DNA of 64,000 bases from Siphonodentalium dalli (Eukaryota > Mollusca > Scaphopoda > Gadilida > Siphonodentaliidae): the NCBI GenBank assembly GCA_032622095.1, contig CP136063.1:28150987-28214986 (forward strand), written 5' to 3'. The position numbers and the translations under genes were made by a program. Positions 1-12,009 of this stretch are shown here, in pieces. A model generated the notes under the pieces. That model was not told the DNA's origin. It saw only the letters and a program-made list of their open reading frames with translations, and did not search any database. The stretch's first letter is position 1. Each line of letters begins with the position of its first letter.

Positions 1-715
1 CGAATCAGGGTTGCATGAAAGGTACAGGGGCACTAAAATTGATGCACAATTTTGTTGGCTCCAATTTCCACCAAATTGATACACGTTCTTATCCATGATA
101 CGAGGAATCTAATCGTGATTTAAAGACGCCATTGTGGTGCTGTTTGCGTGAGAGATGGAGAGGGGAGGGATTGACACCAAATTTGATAAAAAAAATTGTT
201 TAGTCGCCGATTATCACCAAACTTATAAACAATCATATCCATGATATCAGGAGTGTAATCGTGTGGTTTAAGGATGTCACAAGTGGGGCCATTCGAGTCA
301 GTGGTGTATAGAGATGAGAGGGACATAACAAAATATATCTATATGGTTAGTGCCGATTTCCACCAGATTGATACATATTCTACTCTGTGATACGAGGAAT
401 CTTGTCGTGTGGTTTAGATACACCAAATTGGTGCCCTATGGGTGAGAGATATGTGGACCTTAAATTTAATACGAATTTGTATACTCGCCAATTTTCACCA
501 ATTTCATATCTATGCATCTCTAATCTCTAATGAGTCTTAGTGTGTGCAGCTTGAGTCCGAAATAGGGACGGGAGGGTCACCAAAACTGATACAAACTATC
601 TTGTAATAGACCAAATTCCACCAAATTCATACACGTTTTTCTCTAATGATATACCATGAATTAGATCACATTTGGTGTCGTTTGTGTCACGGATGGCGAG
701 CAGATATGCACTATC
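1..715. repeat. Degenerate tandem array A, ~150-base units
   Basis: About four or five diverged units follow each other. Each has a block close to accaaattgatacacgttc, then a block close to ggaatctaatcgtgtggttt, then gggtgagagatgg. The same family returns at about 1,690-2,480. The short reading frames here shift between units and look like repeat shadows, not genes. Confidence 0.7.
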
Positions 716-1186
716 ATTGATAAGATTGCTATTTGCTAATTTAGTCTGTTCCATTCAATACAGTTTCCACAAAAAGGTACAACTTGTCAAGAGATATGGA
801 AGGCCTGTTCAAAAATAGTGGTCACAGTGTGCAGTCAAATATAGTTTCTTCTGATATACAAGAAAATGCAGTTAGTAGCACAAGACTTTTCAGGATCATA
901 CCAATACTGACACCTGACAAGGGCTTTATAACAGACTCATCGACCGACATAAACAACTCAAAATCTCGCTCTGTGCCTGGCACATGTAGCTGATATATTT
1001 GCGCAGCAACATTTCGTTTAAACTAAGAATATTTAGCTAATATATAGCATCATGAACAGAGGAGCACCTGGAAATTTCTTTGAAACATCTGTATCTTCAT
1101 GGAGATATGATAGCCAGGTGTCCTCGAGATATTAGTCCAACACACTAGATTGATTGATACATCTCAATATGTAAAACCCAATTATC
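716..1186. other. Spacer, nothing recognised
   Basis: There is an open frame of 69 codons at 784-993 on the plus strand, but it shows no domain, no splice context and no homology that I recognise. I see no other feature. Confidence 0.4.
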
Positions 1187-1350
1187 ATCTTTTTTCGAAC
1201 TAATGTGTTTATGATGTTCATGTATCATATTATAACGTCTAATGTATACGCAGTTGTAAATAAATAAATACTTCATTATTGGTGGAACGGATTAATTGCG
1301 ATAAACAGAATGACAATTGATAAGGTGAGCCACTACTTATATTCCATGAC
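1187..1350 (+). repeat. Direct repeat, copy 1 (mate at 2,483-2,650)
   Basis: The block running from cgaactaatgtgt to ggtgagccactacttatatt occurs here and again 1.3 kb downstream in the same orientation with scattered differences. Both copies end at the same ttccatgac. Confidence 0.75.
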
Positions 1351-1459
1351 TGTAATAATCATGTTTTGTGATGCTATTTGAATATACAATTTATGAGAAA
1401 ACATATAACACTTTAAGCAAGAGCATTCTCTATTCCCAACAAATATCCACAGCATACAT

Positions 1460-1525
1460 TAACCTGGGCAACGCCGGGTAACCCTACTAGTATATATATA
1501 TTTATATATATATATATATATATAG

Positions 1526-1561
<36 letters not shown>

Positions 1562-1640
1562 CTATATATATATATATATATATATTTGAGAATGTCTGTC
1601 TGTCTGCCTGTCTGCCTGTGTTCTATAAATGATGATACCA
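1460..1640 (-). repeat. Minus-strand 'head/tail' repeat junction with (TA)n microsatellite
   Basis: Read on the minus strand, a tail (CA/GACA-rich, then 'attctcaaatatata') runs into a long TA microsatellite and then into a head, ctagtagggttacccggcgt, that can form a small hairpin. The same junction structure recurs on the plus strand near 8,405, 9,165, 23,545, 28,401, 30,087 and 48,112. The TA tract has internal tatagctata interruptions. Confidence 0.6.
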
Positions 1641-1689
1641 AAGGCATCTCTAGGGGTAACTTTTACGATAAACATAATGGTGGGGGTTA

Positions 1690-2482
1690 GAATTTTTTAA
1701 AGAGACGCTGTTGTTGTCATGGGCAGGAAATATGGAGGGGCAGATTTTTTGTCGCCGATTACCACGAAACTTACATATAATCATCCCCATAATATGAAGA
1801 ATCTAATGGTGAGGTTTAAATATGTCAAAAGTGTCGTTGTTCGAGTCAGGGATGCATGGAAGGGGGGGCACCAAAATTGATATACTAATTTTAGCGCCGA
1901 TTTCCACCAAATTGATATACATGTATAGTCTTCTTCGTGATATCTAGTTGTGCGATTTGAAGAGCACAACTTAGTGTCGTTTGGATAAGAGATTGGGGTG
2001 GGCACTAAATTTGAGAAGAATGGTCGTAGTTTGCCACCACACTTATACAAAATCATTCCCATAGTATGAGGAATCTAATGGTGTGGCTTAAAAAAATTTC
2101 AATAGTTGCCTCATTTGCCAGGATGCACTGAAAGATAGAGGGGCACCAACATTGATACACAATATTTTCAGCGCCAATTTCTACCAAATTGATACACGTT
2201 CTTAACCATGATATGAGAAATCTAATCGTGTGATTTAAAGACATTATATTTGTGCTGTTTGGGTGAGAGATGGTGGGGAGGGGTAGGAACCAAATTTTAT
2301 AACAATTAGTTAGACGCCGATCAGCACCAAACTTATAAATAATCATCTCCATAATATCCGGAATGTAATTTTGCAGTTTAAGAATGTCACAAGTTGGTCA
2401 TTCGACTCAGCTGTGTCTAGAGGTGAGAGGGACACACGCAAATGGTGTGCATATTTTTTTTCAAAAGTAGCCTCCCTCGTCG
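1690..2482. repeat. Degenerate tandem array B, same family as 1-715
   Basis: Five or so ~150-base units carry the same accaaattgatacac, ggaatctaatcgtgtgg and gagagatggggtggg blocks as array A. The frames here are not conserved between units. Confidence 0.7.
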
Positions 2483-2650
2483 TCTTTTATTTTTGCGAAC
2501 TAATGTGTCTATGATGTTCATGTATCATACTATAAGGTCTCAAGTATACATGGTTGTAACTAAATAAATACTTCAATAGTTGTTAACGGATTAATCGAGA
2601 TAAACAGATTTACAATCGAAAAGGTGAGCCACTACTTATATTCCATGACT
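2483..2650 (+). repeat. Direct repeat, copy 2 (mate at 1,187-1,350)
   Basis: This is the second copy of the 165-base block described at 1,187-1,350. It abuts the GGTTA-rich repeat into which the next transposon is inserted. Confidence 0.75.
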
Positions 2651-2654
2651 TCTT

Positions 2655-2744
2655 AAAGTTATAGATATAGTTAGAATTATGGTGGTTATGGTATGGCTAG
2701 AACAAGGTTATGCTTATAGAAAACATTTAGCCGTGGGACATGTA
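2655..2744 (+). repeat. Left half of a GGTTA-rich repeat split by a transposon
   Basis: This segment (atagttagaattatggtggt to gacatgta) is the left half of a repeat whose right half lies at 7,254-7,400. The undivided copy at 57,835-58,032 runs straight through the junction and contains TA at the insertion point. Confidence 0.75.
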
Positions 2745-5700
2745 GTCCAGGCACATTAGGTTTCACTAGTGCAATAAATCCGGGAAAGCTGAATTTTTCA
2801 GAGATTAATAAGAACATGTTTATGAACAACTTGGAAAAAGTCCCCTAGAATCCGAGTTGAGCTTTTTGTGATATCATGAGTTTTCGTAATAGTATAAATT
2901 CTGACGAAATTCCATTAGACCATATGCGAATGCAGTCATATGTAGGCTAATTTATGGACTCAATGTTCACACATCCGTCCATCATGGAGAAGGTGTCGAT
3001 AGATATGCGTAATTGATGCTAGAGCTTACTAACAGTCGATATTCCATAATTGTGATGACATTTATTGGCGAAAAGAGCATATAAATCGCATGGTGATTCA
3101 AAATTGTCTTAACAAAAGAGGGCGAGTAAAGATATTCAGACGACAATGAGCTAAAATATGAACCATTATACTAGAACAGTGGTTAGTTCAGAACAGGAAA
3201 GTGATGAGATATATCGAACCATCACCATCCTTAAGATTTTATGGCCGGAAACATAACACTACCCCCTAAAACGTACGCCACGGCTTTGAGTGTCTGAAAG
3301 GCAAAAGTACCACATAATAGTCCTGGCGTTTGAGGTAACAATTGTGAAAATGGTGATAACACTATGAAACTTGGTACATAGGTTCCTTATACACTATTAA
3401 TCATTTTCAGATGTGTAGACATCGCGGCAGATCCTTCCTTGGCAACGGTTGCTAGGCAACTATCCCACATCGAAAAAATACAAATATGACTGATATTATG
3501 GCAGTTTTAACAATCTAACCTACGTCATGCAGCATTTTTATGGTGAAAATAATATTAGCTGTTGTTCGAGTGGATCTGGCTGGAAAATTACCATAGTTCT
3601 TACTTACAGGGGTGATAACGGTTGCTAGGGACATACCCGAAATCGAAAAATGCCGAGCTGACTGATATTATGGTAGTTTTGACAAACTAATATAACATAC
3701 GTCATTATCATTTTATTGTGAAACAATTGTAATAGTTATTGTTAGTGTGGGTTCGACTATTAAAATGACTACATATTTCGATAACGGTTGCTAGGGACAT
3801 ACCATACATCGAAAAATGCACACATGACTGATATTATGGTAGTTTTAACAAACTAAACTACTTGATGTAACATTTTTATATTGAAAACAATTATTATAAT
3901 GTGAACATGGCTGTAAAGTTGCCGCATTCGTTACCTAACAGGGGTGTAATGGTTGCTATGGGCATACCCACCTTTGAAAACATACCATATGTATGAGTTT
4001 CTGGTAATTTAACTGATATAACTTTTTCATAATATGGTATGAGTTTCGGGAAAGTTGCATGATATTATTGTTTCATAATATGCCATATTATGCTTATATT
4101 GACAATAATGCATAACTAAAGGTTGTTGTGTTGTCTACTGATGCATTCTCGAGTGATTCTCGTGTGGCAAATTCGTATTGAGGCTTCATTGTTGCTAGGT
4201 AACCACCTACCATTGACAAATCTTCTTTAAACTGACAGACTTTTCAGTTAATTTTATCAGAATCACATACCTGTGTGGAGTCTATTAATGTTTCTTCCAT
4301 CAATCGATTGTTGGAATACATTTTAATGAGACATGTAAAGTAAAAATATTGACCCACATTTATGTCGATACCTCATTTATGTCGATACCCCCCATGGAAT
4401 CGGACATTCGCACTACATTTGACAATGGCATCCATGCAGAACACTCTATCACGGTGTGGTAGCATCCGCATACCAGTTGTTGTACGGTATGAACTAACTG
4501 TGTGTCATTCCTATCCATGCCATAACTACATATATGTCAATACATGGTCATAAGTCATTTGCAAGTCCATAGGAGCTCGTACATGAGCGTGGCCTATATA
4601 TTTCAGACTGAGATACCATGAACTATCCTTTGGAATCGGTGACCAATACCCATTTACATGGGCAGCCAGGGGCCCATTACCAACCCATAGTTACTAAGGA
4701 ACAGCATCAAATGACTTGTCTTAACTACTGTGTCCATGTCACATAAAGGGGCCTGGACCGATGATATACTATTTAGGATTGGTTCTATTAATTTGCCGAA
4801 TAGACCTGGGTACATGGCATGCGTTCATAACTATAGACACCTGTGTATTTGCACTACATGTTGTGTTCATATGGGTCCATGGCGTATGCGTGGCTGTGGT
4901 TATAACCTAGATAGTCATGTAACATGTACATTCATGGGATGGGTTCATGTCTTGCATATAAATGTCTGGTAATAAGGTCATAACTAAATCAGCCTGGATA
5001 CATGGGCTGTCCATAGTGGCCCGTCTCAAGTTCCTACCTATATGAGCCTGGGTCCACAGCAAAGCTATGGTGGTGCACACGGCCAATCGATAGGGACATC
5101 CATCATATAGGGCGTTGGTCGAATGGCTGAAAACGGACATACGTATTTGGTATTCATGTATAGACTGGATCCATGCACATGCATTTTGGTCCATGACTTA
5201 CCCGTAGGCATGGGGTCCATGTGTCTCCAAAATATGTGGATCAGTCCATTGCCTACCAGCATATATGTGAATCTATGGAATGATTAATAACGCCGGTGCC
5301 GTAGATTTATATCATTATAGTCACATGTGTATTAGCACCATTTAAACTTGCCTGGGGCTTTGGTGTAGATATATCACGTATAAGGGGTGGGTCCATATCC
5401 TACATATAGACAGACACCTGCTTATGCCTGCGTACAATGCAATATGGCATACATATATCGGCCTTGGTCCATGGTCTACACGTATGAGTATGTATCCATG
5501 GCCAACCTACAGTGCCATGTGTGTATGGGCTATTTATAAGGACCCATACCCTTAACTTTTGTATATGTGGCATCGGTCCAATGTCTATATATACGTTGGT
5601 CTGTCACAAAACTGTCTCATATGTTCATACCATATATAGGGTCCTGAATCCATGGTGCACTAATGTATTGTGCATCGGACTTGGTCTATGGTATCTTAGT

Positions 5701-7253
5701 ACATGGTCCATCTGTGGGCACTTGGGTATTTGCACCACGTAACGGTGTCATGGTCATGGTCATAGATACCATACGTGTATGCTTATATGAAGCGGTCTGG
5801 TTTATGGACTATACATATCCATAGTCTATATGAATGGACATGGGTCCGGTGACTATATATGTGGCTGGGTTCCTAACCTAACTATTGTAGGCTAGGCCCA
5901 TGGCTAACATATTGGTGGCTGACCCTAGCGATGTTCATATATAGTAGAGTGGGTCCGTGACTTACATTATAAAACTAGCTGTGTGGGTCTATGGCTTATA
6001 TATATAACTATTATGGCCGTGCCTCATATTAAATATAAGCAACAACTTTTCAACTCTCACTTTGAATTCCCGATATCTAAACTGATGGAGCATAACGGAT
6101 AATTGTACCCATATTCTGGTTAGGCTCACGCTAACAACATTTATAATTGTTTTCGCCATAAAAACGTTAATACTACCATAATATCAGTCATATGCGCATT
6201 TTTGTATCTCTGGTGTGACCCTGGCAACAGTTACCACTCATATAAGTAAGAATTATATGGTATTTTTTTCAGCCAGCTCAACACTAACAACAACTATTCT
6301 AATTGTTTTCAACATAAAAGTGCTATTAGGTGTAGTTTAGTTTGTTAAAGCTACCATAATATCAGTCATATGTGCATTTTTAGATTGTGTGTGTCCATAG
6401 CAACCGTCACCCCTTGTAAGTGAGAAATATGGTAATTTGTCAGTCAGGTCAAAACGGACAACACTTATTTTCACCATAAACATGCTACAAGACGTAGTTT
6501 GGTTTGTTAGAACACATATAATATCAGTCATATGCATTAAACCGATGCCGGGTAGTTGCATAGCAACCGTTTCTAAGAAGAGCCTGTCGCAAATGTCGCC
6601 ACATGTGAAAATGAGCAGTAGCGTATAAGGAACATATGTGCCAAGTTTCATGCTTTTATCGCCCTTTTCACAGTAGGTGTGTTTTCTACAACAAGCACTT
6701 GGACTAGCGGAAGAGCAAAATGTTACGAGAACCAGTTTAGGGGGTAGGGTTATGTTTTTACAAGTATTGACCACTTATCATAGGTATAGTTGCTAAACCC
6801 GCATATTATATTGCAGGAGTGATGTCTGTGCAGTTTTTAAAACAAATTGCTTGCAACTACGTAATGAATAGCCCGATAAATTTGACATCGAATAGGACAG
6901 TTTGTCTGAAAAAATCGTCATTTTTTGGGGTCATTATGTTATTTTATATCCATATCTGCGAAATTCATTAAAATCCCCCGTTGAATTTCTATCTCTGGTT
7001 CGAGAATTGTGTGTTGAACAATATTGAGTACATTTTGTATATTGTTATATAATCCCATTATTCCTATGATTGTGAAAAATATAAAAAGTTTTTTTTTTAT
7101 GGAAAAAATCGGTTAAATCCGAAAGCTCAACACCGATTTTAGGGGACTTTTCGTGACGCATCCGCGATGGTATGGCCTAAATAATATATAAAAAATCAGC
7201 TTTCCCGGATTTATTTCCTTACTTTTCCCCTTTCACTCCTAATGTGCCTGGAC
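2745..7253. mobile_element. 4.5-kb fold-back transposon, TA target duplication, no transposase
   Basis: The ends are gtccaggcacattagg at 2,745-2,760 and its exact reverse complement at 7,238-7,253, with TA on each side (2,743-2,744 and 7,254-7,255). Inverted similarity continues inwards for about 1.2-1.5 kb: for example aataaatccgggaaagctga near 2,773 matches the complement near 7,197-7,212, and the aaaagtcccctaraatc block and the gaaacttggyacata block are found inverted on both sides. The arms hold repeated aacggttgctagggacatac units. A 145-codon frame at 6,337-6,774 (minus) lies in these repeats and does not look like a gene. TA targets are usual for the Tc1/mariner superfamily, but no transposase is present, so the superfamily is uncertain. 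Confidence 0.8.
4340..6040. repeat. Central CCATGG/CATATA degenerate minisatellite of the fold-back element
   Basis: The core between the inverted arms is made of very degenerate short units containing gtccatgg, tgggtccat and cctatatatg. Open frames here are on both strands, overlap and share no conserved residues. I see no gene. Confidence 0.6.
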
Positions 7254-7400
7254 TAATGGTACGGGTTGCCGATAGGTATGGTTATGGTTAAGGTTTGGGT
7301 TACGGGAAAGGTAATGATTGAAAACGAGTTTGGATTGGAATATATATATTAATTATATGGAAGTATCAAACTTAAAATTTGGAAGTTTAAAATTTCTAGT
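7254..7400 (+). repeat. Right half of the split GGTTA-rich repeat
   Basis: This continues the repeat begun at 2,655-2,744: tatggttatggttaaggttt and ttatatggaagt are also found in order in the intact copy at 57,835-58,032. Part of it (gtttggattggaatat) occurs once more at about 7,790-7,812. Confidence 0.75.
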
Positions 7401-7812
7401 TTATTATGCTTCTTCTTAATATATTTTATAACCCTTATATCTCAGAAAGTTTAAAAGATAAAGAATTAAAATTTGTTAGGTATATGCACATTGCCAAGCT
7501 ACATGGAATCGAAGCATTTAGGTTTATGTCCTAACTTGCTTAGCAGAGTTATTCCCCTTACAATTTTTGTTGTTGAAAAAGTTTGTACCAGATCTTCTTT
7601 TATACGAAGCCAAACAGCTGAATTCGGTTTACATAACCGTGTTAACTAACGAAAGGGCACGAACCCGGAAAGGGGTGCAAAATTTGTCACCGATTCCAAC
7701 CATTTTTACTGTCATGTATCTATACGACGTACTGATGCTACTCCTGCAAGAAGTTTGTAAATGATTGGTAAGGTAATGATTGATAAGGGGTTTGGATTGG
7801 AATATGTATGTT
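7401..7812. other. Spacer between repeats, nothing recognised
   Basis: AT-rich sequence. A 65-codon frame at 7,567-7,764 shows no domain. The last ~45 bases repeat the ggtaatgattg / gtttggattggaatat segment of the preceding repeat. Confidence 0.4.
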
Positions 7813-9164
7813 AACTAGCTGGTGGACCCGACTTCGTCCGGGCTGTTTTGCCTCCGCTGTTTTCGGCCTCGAATTGATCATTTTGAAGGTCAAGGTCAGG
7901 TCGGTGTCACGATTTGATGCGTCCAAAATACTCCTCGGACAAAAGTACCCGACAGAAGTACCCGCTTTTACCCGATTTGACATTGAATTGACCATTTTGA
8001 AGGTCAAGGTCAGGTTTGGATCACGATTTGACCCGTCCAAAACATTCCTCAGATAAAAGTAAACCTAGGTATAAAATTTCGTCAAAATTCGCGATTTGAC
8101 CTTGAATTGACAATTTTGAAGGTCAAGTTCAGGTCCGGGTAACGATTTGACCCGTCCAAAAGACTCCCCGTCTAAAACTTCCTCTAGGTGTCAAATTTCA
8201 TCGAAATCCGTCCCGTTTTACCCAATTTGACCTTGAATTGACCTTTTTGAAGGTCAAGGTCCGGTGGGGGTCACAATTTGACCCGTCCAAAACACTCCGC
8301 GGACAAAATTACCCCTAGTTATGAAATTTCGTCAAAATCCGTTTTCCCGGTCATAGCTAACACGCACACACACAGACACACAGAAGTCACAAAATATATA
8401 GTAGACTAGCTGGTGGACCCGACTTCGTCCGGGCTGTTTCCCCTTTTCGGCGAATTGCGCGATTTGACCTTGAATAGTCCATTTTGAAGGTCAAGGTCAG
8501 ATGGAGGTCACGATATGACCCGTCCAAAACACTCCCCAGACAAAAGTACCCGACAAAAGTGCCCGTCGAAATCCGTCTGATTTTACCCGATTGGATTTTG
8601 AATTGACCATTTTGAAGGTCAAGGTCACTTCGGGGTCACGATTTGAGCCATCCAAAACACTCCGTGGACAAAAGTAACCTTAGGTATCAAATTTCGTCGA
8701 AATCCCGTCAAAATTCGCGATTTGGCATTGAATTGACCATTTTGAATGTCAATGTCTGGTCGGGGTAACGATTTGACCCTTCCAAAAGACTCCCCGGACA
8801 AAAGTACCTCTAGTTACCAAACTTCGTCGAAATCCGTCCAGTTTTACCCGATTTGAAATTGACTTGACCTTTTTGAATATCAATGTCAGGTCGGGGTAAC
8901 GATTTGACCAATCCAAAAGACTCCCCGGACAAAAGTACCTCTGGTTACCAAATTTCGTCGAAATCCGTCCAGTTTTACCCAATTTGACCTTGATTTGACC
9001 TTTTTGAAGGTCAAGGTCAGGTCGGGATCACGATTTTACCCGTACAAAACCATCCCTGAAAAAAGTACCCCTAGGTATCGAATTTCGTCAAAATCCGTCA
9101 GGCAGTTTTCCCGGCCACAGCTAACACACACACACACAGACAGAAGTCCCAAAATATATAGTAG
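7813..9164 (+). repeat. Two composite repeats: hairpin head, ~128-base monomers, CA-rich tail
   Basis: Copy 1 starts at actagctggtggacccgact (7,813) and copy 2 at the same sequence (8,405). Each head can fold (cccgac-ttc-gtccggg) and is followed by four or five ~115-130-base monomers of the type ttttgaaggtcaaggtcagg, cacgatttgacccgtccaaa, actccccggacaaaagtacc, aaatttcgtcgaaatccg. Each copy ends in a tail with acacacacagacagaagtc and aaaatatatagtag that runs directly into the next head. The head-monomer-tail plan resembles 5'-truncated or non-autonomous retroposons, but I cannot name the family. Confidence 0.65.
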
Positions 9165-10285
9165 ACTAGCTGGGTACCTGTCCTGACGGTGAGAGTCGTT
9201 GTGTTGTTTTGTTTTTACACCAACACCCCAAAAATGGTGGAAATTGGCCCAGCGGATACCGAGATACAGGTTCAAGGTCATTTGGAAGGTCAGGGTCACG
9301 CGCACGGGCAATCGGGTGTGACGAAATTGCTCAGCGCCTCAAACTACCCGTTTCCACCAAATTCGGTGAAAATCGGCTCAGCGGATTCCGAGATATGAGT
9401 CACTCAAGGTCACTCGAAGGTCAAGGTCACGGCGCACGGGCAAACGAATAGGTCCGTGTTACTCCTCGGTCAACCTACACCAACACCCCAAAAATGGTGG
9501 AAATCGGCCCAGCGGATACCGAGATACGTGTTCAAGGTCATTTGAAATGTCATGTTGAAAATGTTTGGCTACCCGAACTCTAACTACCTACGAAAGTTTA
9601 TCCCGATCGTCCCATCGGATTCCGAGATGCAGAGTCAAGGTCATTTGAAGGTCAAGGTCACGCCGCACGGGCATCCGGGTGGGATGAAATTTATTGGCAT
9701 CCCCATCTACACCAACACCCCAAAAATGGTGGAAATCGGCCCAGCGGATACCGAGATACGTGTTCAAGGTCATTTGAAAGGTCAATGTCATGTTGAAAAT
9801 GTTTGGCTACCCGAACTCTACCTACCTACGAAAGTTTATCCCGATCGTCCCATCGGATTCCGAGATGCAGAGTCAAGGTCATTTGAAGGTCAAGGTCACG
9901 CCGCACGGGCATCCGGGTGGGGTGAAATTTATTGGCACCCCCATCTACACCAACACCCGAACATGGTGGAAATCGGCCCCGCAGATACCAAGATACGGGT
10001 TCGAGGTCATTTGAAAGACCAAGGTCACGCAGTAAGGGCATCTGGGTGTGACGAAATTGGTCGTCGCCTCAACTTCCCCCACATACCAAATTTGGTCGAA
10101 ATCGGCCCATAAGGAGCCGAGATAGAGGTTGAAGGTCACCCGTTTGAAGGTCAAGGTCACGCTGCATGGACAAATGGATAGGCCTATGTTGGTCCTCGTG
10201 TGATACTACGTAGCCTTACCAAGTTTCGTCGAAATTGGTTGAGCCATTTTCGAGTCCATCGCGGCCACACAGACACACACACACA
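9165..10285 (+). repeat. Second composite repeat rich in TCAAGGTCA
   Basis: A degraded head (actagctgggtacctgtcct) is followed by a ~120/240-base unit present about four times, with ccaacaccccaaaaatggtg, gaaatcggcccagcggatac and cattcgaaggtcaaggtcac type blocks, often two TCAAGGTCA motifs about 8 bases apart. It ends with ttgagccattttcgagtcca and a CACACAGACA tail. The Polinton is inserted inside this tail. The 186-codon frame at 9,552-10,112 is a repeat artefact. Confidence 0.65.
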
Positions 10286-10291
10286 GACACA
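10286..10291. other. 6-bp target-site duplication of the Polinton (GACACA; mate GACCCA at 23,509-23,514)
   Basis: The six bases before the left AGT terminus are GACACA and the six after the right ACT terminus are GACCCA, one mismatch. Six bases is the known duplication length for Polinton/Maverick integrases. The target is the CA-rich tail of a dispersed repeat, so a chance match is somewhat more likely than in unique sequence. Confidence 0.7.
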
Positions 10292-10855
10292 AGTAGTATA
10301 CGGGAGGGTCACAGTGATATATAGTTCATTGAGATTGTGGAGGAGGAAAATAAAATCGATATTGTTTTAATCCGTATTTATAATTAAATAAGTAGTTATA
10401 TAGATACGTAGATATATAGATACGTAGATATGTAGATATCGGGTATAGCTTACGCAATTACCTATAATAATATGGGAAGTCTACCTTCGACTAGTCCACT
10501 AATTTTATTGATCCCCCACTTTTCGAATGAACTGATCTAAACTCCAATTATTGATTCCTCGGCTGTGTGTGCTTTAGTATTAAGCCATTGATGGTGGTGT
10601 TAATGAGATCAACGATGCTTTTACCTTTCAATCAATCTAATTATTCCGAAAAAAATTGTTAGCTGCTTTAAAGCAAATTATATGTACTTGAGTCGGGTGG
10701 GTTTTAACACTTTCGCTGTTGAGATTTCGTTTGCAATAGAATCAGTAAATTAACCACTTACCTTTGATATAACGCATACTCCTATTTTTTCGGAATTTCG
10801 ATACAACTGATGATTAAATGTTCCCCTCAATATTCTAGGTGTCCACACACAAAAT

Positions 10856-11272
10856 TTAAATAAAACATGTGAGAACCTGGAATATCAAGGGGGGCCATGA
10901 GGCCCAAACAATATTACTCCGCCACTTGTTTAGTCCAAGCTGTAGCTTAGCTTCTCTTCTGGGATGTGGTTCGTATCCTCTGAACACCCCCGAACCTCTC
11001 CACTCGTGAATGCACCCATCGTCGCAAACTTCCGGTAGGTGGTGTTTCCACAATGGCGCTGTATCTTCCAAGTTCTCCAGCAAGGCCATTCTAGCTTTTT
11101 GTAGAACAACCAATTGACTCCTAAGTTTTAGGATGATATCGACGCGACGAAGTTCCTCTTATATTCAAACGCTGCCGTGCATTTAGCGCCATTCTGCTGG
11201 CTACACGCATAAATCCGTTGTCCTGCACTATCGTTTGAAGTATCTCCTCCAACAAGGCCCTCTGAAGAGCGT
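10856..11272 (-). pseudogene. Outward-facing frame at the Polinton end, unrecognised
   Basis: Two minus-strand frames join across a frameshift near 11,110. The upstream part (about 11,113-11,272) reads with coding-like character, including PEYYALQRALLEEILQ and QDNGFMRVASRMALNAR; the downstream part (10,856-11,113) includes RMALLENLEDTAPLWKHHLP. The frame faces the terminus, opposite to the ATPase and capsid genes. Only the last ~110 bases survive in the other arm (about 22,795-22,905) because of a deletion. I do not recognise the family. Polintons often carry small unassigned genes, so an element-encoded protein is likely, but the function is unknown. Confidence 0.45.
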
Positions 11273-11384
11273 AATACTCTGGGGTCGCTGGATTTCAGTT
11301 AATGAGCCGGGCTTTATGCACCCCTTCACTGCTATGGCTTCAGATCGGAAGGCTTACTTCGTATCCAGTTTTAATTCACAACGC

Positions 11385-11652
11385 GACTCTTATGATTAAC
11401 CCACCGCCGTCTGCTATGTATTGGTGTTTTAGTGTATGGCAACCTGGGTATGAAACATTGAAGAAAGTAGTCCGATTCCACGAGGGAATGCCTGGCATAA
11501 GTGCGTTTGATGCTAGCACTCCGTCCCTGGTTACACTGTTTGATTTTATGTTAGAATGTGATAAGAACAGTGTAACCAATCTTTTCACAAAATACACGAA
11601 TACATCACAGAAATATGAGTGTTATACTTATTCTTCAGAATATCTTCGATAA
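11385..11652 (+). pseudogene. Polinton packaging ATPase (FtsK/HerA type), first fragment
   Basis: The frame has the run INPPPSAMYWCFSVWQ followed by FHEGMPGISAFD, then a degraded Walker B-like segment and LFTKYTNTSQK. In Polinton and adenovirus-like packaging ATPases this order (PPP...WCY.EWQ, FHEGLP, hydrophobic DD, LFTKGSHHRN) is characteristic; the enzyme pumps DNA into the capsid. The mirrored copy at 22,523-22,790 retains better residues in the last part (LVDLMLECDNSV, KYSHQRNMSVILILQNIF). The Walker A loop expected just upstream is not intact. The fragment ends at a stop before an inserted copy of the element's subterminal sequence, and the rest of the ATPase resumes at 12,010. Confidence 0.75.
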
Positions 11653-11659
11653 TGTTAAA

Positions 11660-11985
11660 TCAGTATATATATATATATATTAAAACACTAGTTAAATAAG
11701 TATTTATAGATATATATAGATACGTAGATATATAAATACCGGAATAGGTGATGCGATTACTTATAATTACCTTCGACGGGTCCACTAATTTTAGTGACCT
11801 ACGACATCTGAAAATGAACCGATCTAAAGCGATAATAATGAAGTATTGATTTTTCCCTCGGTTTATTGTAATTGGCATTAGCGAATCGATTGGTGTCTGT
11901 GTGTTAGCGAAATGATTCATGCATAAGTCAATGCTTCTATCACGCTCATTGATATATTATGGTGACAGTTGACCGTGGAATCAGT
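11660..11985 (+). repeat. Internal duplicate of the Polinton subterminal region
   Basis: taagtatttatagatatata, tagatacgtagatatataaa, then cttcgacgggtccactaatt and gaaccgatctaaa resemble the terminal segment at about 10,370-10,620 in the same order and orientation, at moderate divergence. The following gagccgggctttaaacaccc also matches the sequence before the first ATPase fragment (11,302-11,325). An internal tandem duplication has therefore placed a second end-like segment inside the gene region. The other arm has the same arrangement at about 22,185-22,510. Confidence 0.65.
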
Positions 11986-12009
11986 TAATGAGCCGGGCTT
12001 TAAACACCC

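Noticed and set aside
6337-6774. 145-codon minus-strand frame with many cysteines
   Set aside because: It lies in the inverted arm of the fold-back element, and the matching sequence in the other arm (about 3,250-3,500) is full of stops in the equivalent frame.
9552-10112. 186-codon open frame
   Set aside because: It runs through tandem units with CAAGGTCA; the same peptide segments recur because the DNA recurs, and opposite-strand frames are equally open.
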